Below, in pieces: positions 14,145-14,162 of a stretch of DNA of 14,162 nucleotides. Where the stretch lies: NCBI RefSeq assembly GCF_050337105.1, contig NZ_JAKJSQ010000083.1:1-14162 (forward strand), read 5' to 3'. The translations under genes and the position numbers were made by a program. Every line of letters begins with the position of its first letter. Position 1 is the first letter of the stretch. The notes below the pieces were generated by a model, which was not told the DNA's origin, did no database searches, and saw only the letters and a list, made by a program, of their open reading frames with translations. The DNA comes from Aliivibrio_A kagoshimensis. GTDB taxonomy: Bacteria; Pseudomonadota; Gammaproteobacteria; Enterobacterales; Vibrionaceae.

Positions 14145-14162
14145 GTTTGCACTCTCATATCC

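Larger units (their letters stand above)
13790..14162. other. 373-bp regulatory region upstream of sdhC; no gene seen
   Basis: No credible coding frame is present. It is AT-rich and holds a leftward promoter with a long leader for sdhC, three 8-nt repeats able to pair with each other, a GAACA/TGTTC dyad, scattered GTTAA motifs, and a rightward promoter candidate close to the right edge. Citrate synthase (gltA) is the usual divergent neighbour of sdhC, but it is not in the window. Confidence 0.8.

Noticed and set aside
1..14162. Mobile elements, CRISPR arrays, defence or biosynthetic islands
   Set aside because: No direct-repeat arrays, transposase or integrase frames, tRNA genes or foreign-looking codon use were seen; all full-length genes are core metabolism or zinc homeostasis.

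Overview
The window reads as chromosomal DNA from a gammaproteobacterium, most likely a member of the Vibrionaceae (Vibrio, Aliivibrio or Photobacterium). The evidence is the strong resemblance of all TCA-cycle proteins to their E. coli counterparts, with identical ligand and active-site positions, the moderately AT-rich composition, and the zinc-uptake genes lying directly beside sucD, an arrangement I recall from Vibrio cholerae. The genus is inference. There is no phage, insertion sequence, CRISPR array, tRNA or rRNA gene.

Layout from left to right: the last codons of an unidentified rightward gene and a rightward terminator (1-264). Next come a leftward pair, znuA followed by an M23 peptidoglycan endopeptidase of the MepM type (280-2516), and a divergent rightward pair, znuC-znuB (2598-4140). 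A very good Zur operator lies in the 81-bp gap between znuA and znuC, so one zinc-sensing repressor can control the periplasmic zinc-binding protein, the transporter and a zinc-dependent cell-wall hydrolase together. A bidirectional terminator (4156-4190) separates this zinc island from the TCA block.

The rest is one leftward TCA cluster. In transcription order it is sdhC-sdhD-sdhA-sdhB (succinate dehydrogenase, complex II), sucA-sucB (2-oxoglutarate dehydrogenase E1 and E2) and sucC-sucD (succinyl-CoA synthetase). Together they carry 2-oxoglutarate through succinyl-CoA and succinate to fumarate and feed electrons to quinone. Gene joints are tight within each enzyme (overlaps or gaps of 0-26 nt), but the joints between enzymes hold RNA structures. 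There is a stable hairpin without a U-tract between sdhB and sucA, and a textbook intrinsic terminator between sucB and sucC, followed by two more small hairpins before sucC. The cluster is therefore probably expressed in segments with partial readthrough.

The 373 bp upstream of sdhC hold a good leftward promoter with a leader of about 200 nt. The leader contains an 8-nt element present three times in alternating orientation, which can form mutually exclusive stems. A divergent rightward promoter near the right edge probably serves a gene outside the window (gltA is the usual neighbour). I found no new multi-gene system. The noteworthy signals are regulatory RNA structures and the zinc/cell-wall coupling.
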